This document shows positions 52,965-56,307 of a stretch of DNA of 56,307 bases, one piece after another. This stretch comes from DASPFV01 sp035620975 (GTDB lineage Bacteria > Acidobacteriota > Vicinamibacteria > Vicinamibacterales > 2-12-FULL-66-21), in the NCBI GenBank assembly GCA_035620975.1, contig DASPFV010000044.1, positions 1 through 56,307 of the forward strand. Reading direction: 5' to 3'. The number at the start of each line of letters is the position of its first letter. Positions within the stretch are counted from its first letter, which is position 1. The notes beneath the pieces are model-generated. The model had not been told where the DNA came from. It did not search any database and was given only the letters and a program-made list of their open reading frames with translations. The translations under genes and the position numbers were made by a program.

Positions 52965-54533
52965 GTGGGTGCCCCTGTTCAGCGGCCACGGGAAGCCGAT
53001 TTCGAGAAGAAGCTGATCGTCCGGCCGCTCCGGATGGACGACTACGAGCGCGTCACCCAGCTCCAGCAGCGTTCCTTTCCCCAGATGCGCCCGTGGACCC
53101 GCGAGCAGTTCGCCAGCCATGTACGCGCCTTCCCCGAAGGCCAGATCGGCATCGAGTACGGCGGGGTGCTCGTCGCCTCGTCCAGCAGCCTGCTGCTCGA
53201 CTTCGGCATGTACGACGGGCTGCACACGTGGGCGCAGATCACGGACCACGGCACCATCAGCACCCACAATCCGAGGGGCACGACGCTCTACGGCATCGAA
53301 ATCATGGTCGACCCGGATTACCGCGGGATGAAGCTGGCGCGCCGGTTGTACGACGCGCGCAAACAGCTCGCCCGCGACCACAACCTCATGAGCATCGTCC
53401 TGGGCGGGCGGATCCCCGGCTATCACCAGTACGCCTCGAAGATGTCCGCGCGCGAGTACGTGGACAAGGTCATGGACAAGTCGCTGGTGGATCCGGTCCT
53501 CACGCCGCAACTGGCGAACGGGTTCGTCCTGAAGCGGCTGCTCCAGAACTACCTGCCTGCGGACGAGGACTCGCGCGGCTGGGCGACGTTCCTCGAATGG
53601 AGCAACCTCGACTACCAGCCCGATCCGAACCGGCGCCTCATCGCCGCCCGCCGCGTGCGCATCTGCGCCGTGCAGTATCAGATGCGGCGGGTGGCCGACT
53701 TCGAGGAGTTCGCGAAACAGTGCGAGTACTTCGTCGACGTCGCGTCCGACTACAAGTGCGATTTCATCCTGTTCCCGGAGCTCTTCACGACGCAGCTGTT
53801 GTCGTTCCTCAAGGCGGAGCGCCCGGGCCTGGCCGTGCGCAGGCTGGCGGAGTACACGCCCCGCTACCTCGAGCTGTTCTCGGCGCTCGCGCTCCGGCAC
53901 GACATCAACATCGTCGGCGGGTCCATCTTCGTGGTCGAGGACGAGCGGCTCTTCAACGTCGCCTACCTGTTCCATCGCAACGGCGGCGTCGACAAACAGT
54001 ACAAGCTGCACGTCACCCCGAACGAGCGGCGCTGGTGGGGAGTGGAGCCGGGACGGGAGCTGAAGATCTTCGAGACCGACAAGGGCAAGGTGTCGATCCA
54101 GATCTGCTACGACGTGGAGTTCCCGGAGCTCGGGCGGCTGGCGGCCGAGCAGGGGGCCGAGATCTTCTTCGTCCCCTTCTGCACCGACGAGCGCTACGGC
54201 TATCTGCGTGTGCGCTACTGCGCCCAGGCGCGGTGCATCGAGAACCACGTGTACGTGGCCATGGCGGGGACGGTCGGCAACCTGCCGGACGTCACCAACA
54301 TGGACGTGCAGTACGCGCAGTCAGGCATCCTCACGCCCGCCGACATCCCGTTCAGCCGCGATGCCATCGCCGCGGAGTGCACGCCGAACATCGAGACGGT
54401 GATCATCGACGACGTCGATCTGGAGCTGCTCAGCCGGCACCGGCAGACCGGCAACGTGCTGAACTGGAAGGATCGGCGCGCGGACCTGTACGAAGTCCGC
54501 CTGCGCGCGTCGCCGGACACGACCCGGCCCTAG
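52965..54533 (+). CDS. GNAT acetyltransferase-nitrilase fusion protein (YhcX-like)
   Basis: A 522-residue cytoplasmic fusion. The N-terminal GNAT domain (about 16-170) includes an acetyl-CoA-loop-like region IEIMVDPDYRGMKLARRLYD (111-130). The C-terminal carbon-nitrogen hydrolase domain (about 230-505) has a complete nitrilase triad: Glu272 (FPELF), Lys347 (YKLHVTPNE) and Cys381 (ICYDVEFPE). The layout is that of the B. subtilis YhcX-type proteins. The likely reaction is amide hydrolysis coupled to acyl transfer, but the substrate is unknown. GTG at 52965 follows AGAGGAGG at short spacing. It stands alone and converges on citrate synthase. Confidence 0.9.
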   Translation: MGAPVQRPREADFEKKLIVRPLRMDDYERVTQLQQRSFPQMRPWTREQFASHVRAFPEGQIGIEYGGVLVASSSSLLLDFGMYDGLHTWAQITDHGTISTHNPRGTTLYGIEIMVDPDYRGMKLARRLYDARKQLARDHNLMSIVLGGRIPGYHQYASKMSAREYVDKVMDKSLVDPVLTPQLANGFVLKRLLQNYLPADEDSRGWATFLEWSNLDYQPDPNRRLIAARRVRICAVQYQMRRVADFEEFAKQCEYFVDVASDYKCDFILFPELFTTQLLSFLKAERPGLAVRRLAEYTPRYLELFSALALRHDINIVGGSIFVVEDERLFNVAYLFHRNGGVDKQYKLHVTPNERRWWGVEPGRELKIFETDKGKVSIQICYDVEFPELGRLAAEQGAEIFFVPFCTDERYGYLRVRYCAQARCIENHVYVAMAGTVGNLPDVTNMDVQYAQSGILTPADIPFSRDAIAAECTPNIETVIIDDVDLELLSRHRQTGNVLNWKDRRADLYEVRLRASPDTTRP

Positions 54534-54685
54534 TCCCCTGGCTTTCAGCTTCCAGCTGCCCGCCCTCGGAGTGCGCGCGGGAAGGCCGCTGCGCGCGACG
54601 CACGTTCGCAATCCGTCCCGTCCGGCGCCGGGTTGCTGAACCGACACGACCGGACTCGTTGCGCGTCGCAGGACGCGGGCTACGG

Positions 54686-54727
54686 CGGGACAAGTCCGCG
54701 TCCCGTGAAAGCGTCGGGAGAATCCGC
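54686..54727. repeat. diverged copy of the GTCCCGTGAAA element
   Basis: It contains GTCCCGTGAAA at 54700-54710 and AATCCGC at 54721-54727, spaced nearly as in the 31-bp units at 6.7 kb. CGGGAC (54686-54691) and GTCCCG (54700-54705) can form a 6-bp stem. It ends 3 nt from the citrate synthase stop codon, the same position as behind the cupin gene. Confidence 0.65.
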
Positions 54728-54730
54728 GGT

Positions 54731-55837
54731 TCAGGCGCGCTCCGACAGCGGCACCCATCGCCGGTCGCGGGGGCCGGCGTACTCCGACTGCGGGCGGATG
54801 ATGCGATTCGCACGCTGCTGCTCGAACGCATGCGCGATCCATCCGCTCACGCGGCCGATCGCGAACGTGGGCGTGAAGAGGGACGTCTCCAGGCCGAGGC
54901 CGTGCAGGAGCAGCGCCGTGTAGAACTCCACGTTGGTCTGAAGCCGCCGGCCGGGCTTGTACTCCTCGAGCAGCCGCAGCGCTTCCGCCTCCACCGATCG
55001 AGCCAGCGTGTACAGCGACATGTCGCCGGCCCGGGTGAACATGCGTTCGGCCGCCTTCGCGAGAACATCCGCTCGGGGATCGCGCACCTTGTAGACGCGG
55101 TGGCCGAAGCCCATCAGCTTCTCGCCCGCCTCGATCTTCCGGCGCAGGACCGCCTCGGCGCGCGAGGCGTCGCCGATCTCGAACACCATGTCCAGCGCCG
55201 GTCCGGGCGCCCCGCCGTGGAGGGGTCCCTTGAGGGCGCCGAGCGCGCCCACGACCGCCGACACCAGATCCGACCCGGTCGAGGTGATCACTCTCGCGGT
55301 GAACGTCGAGGCGTTGAACCCGTGATCGACGACGGTATTGAGGTATGTCTCGAGGCCTCTGACCCGCTCCGGATCCGGCTCGTCGCCGCCGAGCATGTAC
55401 AGGAAGTTCGCCGCGTGACCCAGATCGGTTCGCGGCGCGAGCGGCTCGCGGCCGTTGCGCAGCCGCCAGTAGGCCGCGACGATTGTCGGGACGCGCGCGA
55501 CGATGCCGGCCGCGGCGTCCGAGACGAGCGACAGCGTGCCCGCGGCCATCCGCAGGGCATCCATCGCGTCAACCGGCCGCCGTGCGCAGGCCTGCAGCAG
55601 CGCGAGGGTCGCGTCCGGGAGCCCGCGCGCCGAAGCGAGTTCCCCGCGGAAGGCGTCGAGCTGCGCGGCCGACGGCAGCCCGCCATGCCACAGGAGCCAG
55701 GTCGTCTCCTCGAACGTGGCGTGTTCGGCGAGATGGTCGACCTGGTAGCCGGCAATGACCAGCTCCCCGCGCTCGCCATCGACCAGGCTCAGTTGTGTCG
55801 TGGCCGCGACGACGCCTTCCAGTCCGCTGCTCACCAT
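54731..55837 (-). CDS. citrate synthase (CitA-like/2-methylcitrate synthase family)
   Basis: A 368-residue enzyme joining acetyl-CoA (or propionyl-CoA) to oxaloacetate at the entry of the TCA or methylcitrate cycle. The catalytic His residues are present: His207 (KGPLHGGAPGPAL) and His246 (LMGFGHRVYKVRDPR). The third catalytic position reads Glu303 (TNVEFYTALLLHG) where most family members have Asp in NVDFYS. CoA-binding and C-terminal segments (TPTFAIGRVSGWIAHAFEQQ, IRPQSEYAGP) are intact. The length is typical of the short bacterial form. It is not next to other TCA genes. Citrate versus methylcitrate specificity cannot be decided here. Confidence 0.93.
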   Translation of the reverse strand: MVSSGLEGVVAATTQLSLVDGERGELVIAGYQVDHLAEHATFEETTWLLWHGGLPSAAQLDAFRGELASARGLPDATLALLQACARRPVDAMDALRMAAGTLSLVSDAAAGIVARVPTIVAAYWRLRNGREPLAPRTDLGHAANFLYMLGGDEPDPERVRGLETYLNTVVDHGFNASTFTARVITSTGSDLVSAVVGALGALKGPLHGGAPGPALDMVFEIGDASRAEAVLRRKIEAGEKLMGFGHRVYKVRDPRADVLAKAAERMFTRAGDMSLYTLARSVEAEALRLLEEYKPGRRLQTNVEFYTALLLHGLGLETSLFTPTFAIGRVSGWIAHAFEQQRANRIIRPQSEYAGPRDRRWVPLSERA

Positions 55838-55967
55838 CCGCGCACCGTACCGCCCGGGCCTGAGCTTGTCAACGTCGCCCCTCGAACGCGTCGATCCTCG
55901 AATGCGGCGGACCCTCCGGACACTCCTGGCGCCGCCGCCGGCGGCCTCCCGAGCGGCAACGGTCCGT

Positions 55968-56307
55968 CTACATGACGGTCATGAACTCCCGGCGGCTGTC
56001 GATCTTCTTGAAGTCGAGCCCCGGGACCTTCTTCAAGTCGTCCAGCGAGTTGAATCGTCCGTGCTTCTCGCGGTAGCGAATCACCGCGGCGGCTTCGCGC
56101 CGCAGCAGGCCCCCGGCGGACTCCAGATCGATCTGCTGCGCGGTATTCAGATTCAGCGGCTGAGCAGCCTCGCCGAGGAAGTGCGTCGAGAGGTAGTCGA
56201 GGATGATGGGAAACTCGTCGTCCGGGACCTTCGCCCCCCGCTTGATCATCCCGTCGATCACGGCCGCCCACCCCTCCCGCGTCAGCCGCACGGAGGCGGC
56301 GCGACGC
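55968..56307 (-). CDS. helix-hairpin-helix protein, N-terminus outside the window
   Basis: The visible 113 residues begin in mid-protein (RRAASVRLTREGWAAVID) and end FKKIDSRREFMTVM. Residues equivalent to REGWAAVIDGMIKRGAKVPD followed by LDYLSTHF resemble the helix after the haem site of a class of small c-type cytochrome domains. The rest is a ComEA-like double helix-hairpin-helix: LNLNTAQQIDLESAGGL, AAVIRYREKHGRFNSLDDLK, KVPGLDFKKI. A GTG at 56291 could be a start, but the frame continues to the window edge and probably includes a haem-binding CxxCH further upstream. A DNA-binding or envelope role cannot be settled from this fragment. Confidence 0.78.
   Translation of the reverse strand, partial: RRAASVRLTREGWAAVIDGMIKRGAKVPDDEFPIILDYLSTHFLGEAAQPLNLNTAQQIDLESAGGLLRREAAAVIRYREKHGRFNSLDDLKKVPGLDFKKIDSRREFMTVM

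Noticed and set aside
53093..55975. 960-codon open frame spanning two genes
   Set aside because: It crosses the GNAT-nitrilase gene out of frame and then the citrate synthase gene antisense; no protein could have both as a natural unit.

Overview
The window is a GC-rich bacterial chromosome segment, almost certainly from an acidobacterium and most likely the Vicinamibacteria. This is inferred from gene content: an ADOP-type orphan permease with a coupled PadR regulator, large Oar-like TonB receptors with an N-terminal carboxypeptidase-regulatory domain, several CRTAC1 (FG-GAP plus ASPIC/UnbV) proteins, and short secreted beta-rich proteins common in that group. There are no tRNAs, rRNAs, CRISPR arrays, transposases, integrases or phage genes that I can support. 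The only structured RNA found is an SRP RNA.

Layout. 1-8.8 kb, mostly minus strand: a SAM-dependent methyltransferase, a large TonB receptor with its terminator, a TPR protein, a cupin and an SH3 plus beta-barrel envelope protein, separated by repeat-filled gaps. 8.9-18.7 kb: a rhomboid-like protein lacking its catalytic His, a ferredoxin reductase-like flavoprotein, a secreted DUF442-like phosphatase, a second TonB receptor, a DUF4203/OsmC/beta-barrel operon and a flippase-like membrane protein. 18.7-21.5 kb: the housekeeping block SRP RNA-dnaX-ybaB-recR. 21.6-25.5 kb: an MFS transporter, a sugar-phosphate isomerase-like protein and a histidine kinase, probably one operon. 25.8-29.8 kb: three translationally coupled signalling genes (PAS kinase, stand-alone receiver, hybrid kinase with two N-terminal receivers). 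29.9-31.1 kb: a MetE-like protein preceded by a 24-bp tandem repeat.

31.2-40.4 kb is the most unusual part. Two converging gene sets lie here. The plus set encodes a His-rich membrane protein, a FixH-like lipoprotein with a broken reading frame, a NapH/CcoG-like polyferredoxin and a second secreted Ig-like protein. The minus set encodes a 1166-residue TPR/CRTAC1 protein, a 605-residue CRTAC1 protein and an RnfD/NqrB-like membrane protein, linked by 4-nt start/stop overlaps. I infer an undescribed membrane electron-transfer or metal-handling module facing the periplasm. A CHASE hybrid kinase is divergent from it.

43.8-56.3 kb: a six-domain BACON lipoprotein, a CocE/S15 hydrolase, the ADOP permease with PadR, an unknown secreted protein, the frameshifted C-terminal remnant of a LigD-type DNA ligase, a GNAT-nitrilase fusion, citrate synthase, and a partial helix-hairpin-helix protein at the right edge.

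Several families of short repeats sit directly behind stop codons: GGTTCC-type degenerate repeats, and a GTCCCGTGAAA element found at two sites 48 kb apart. Many very long antisense open frames exist only because of the high GC content and are not listed as genes.
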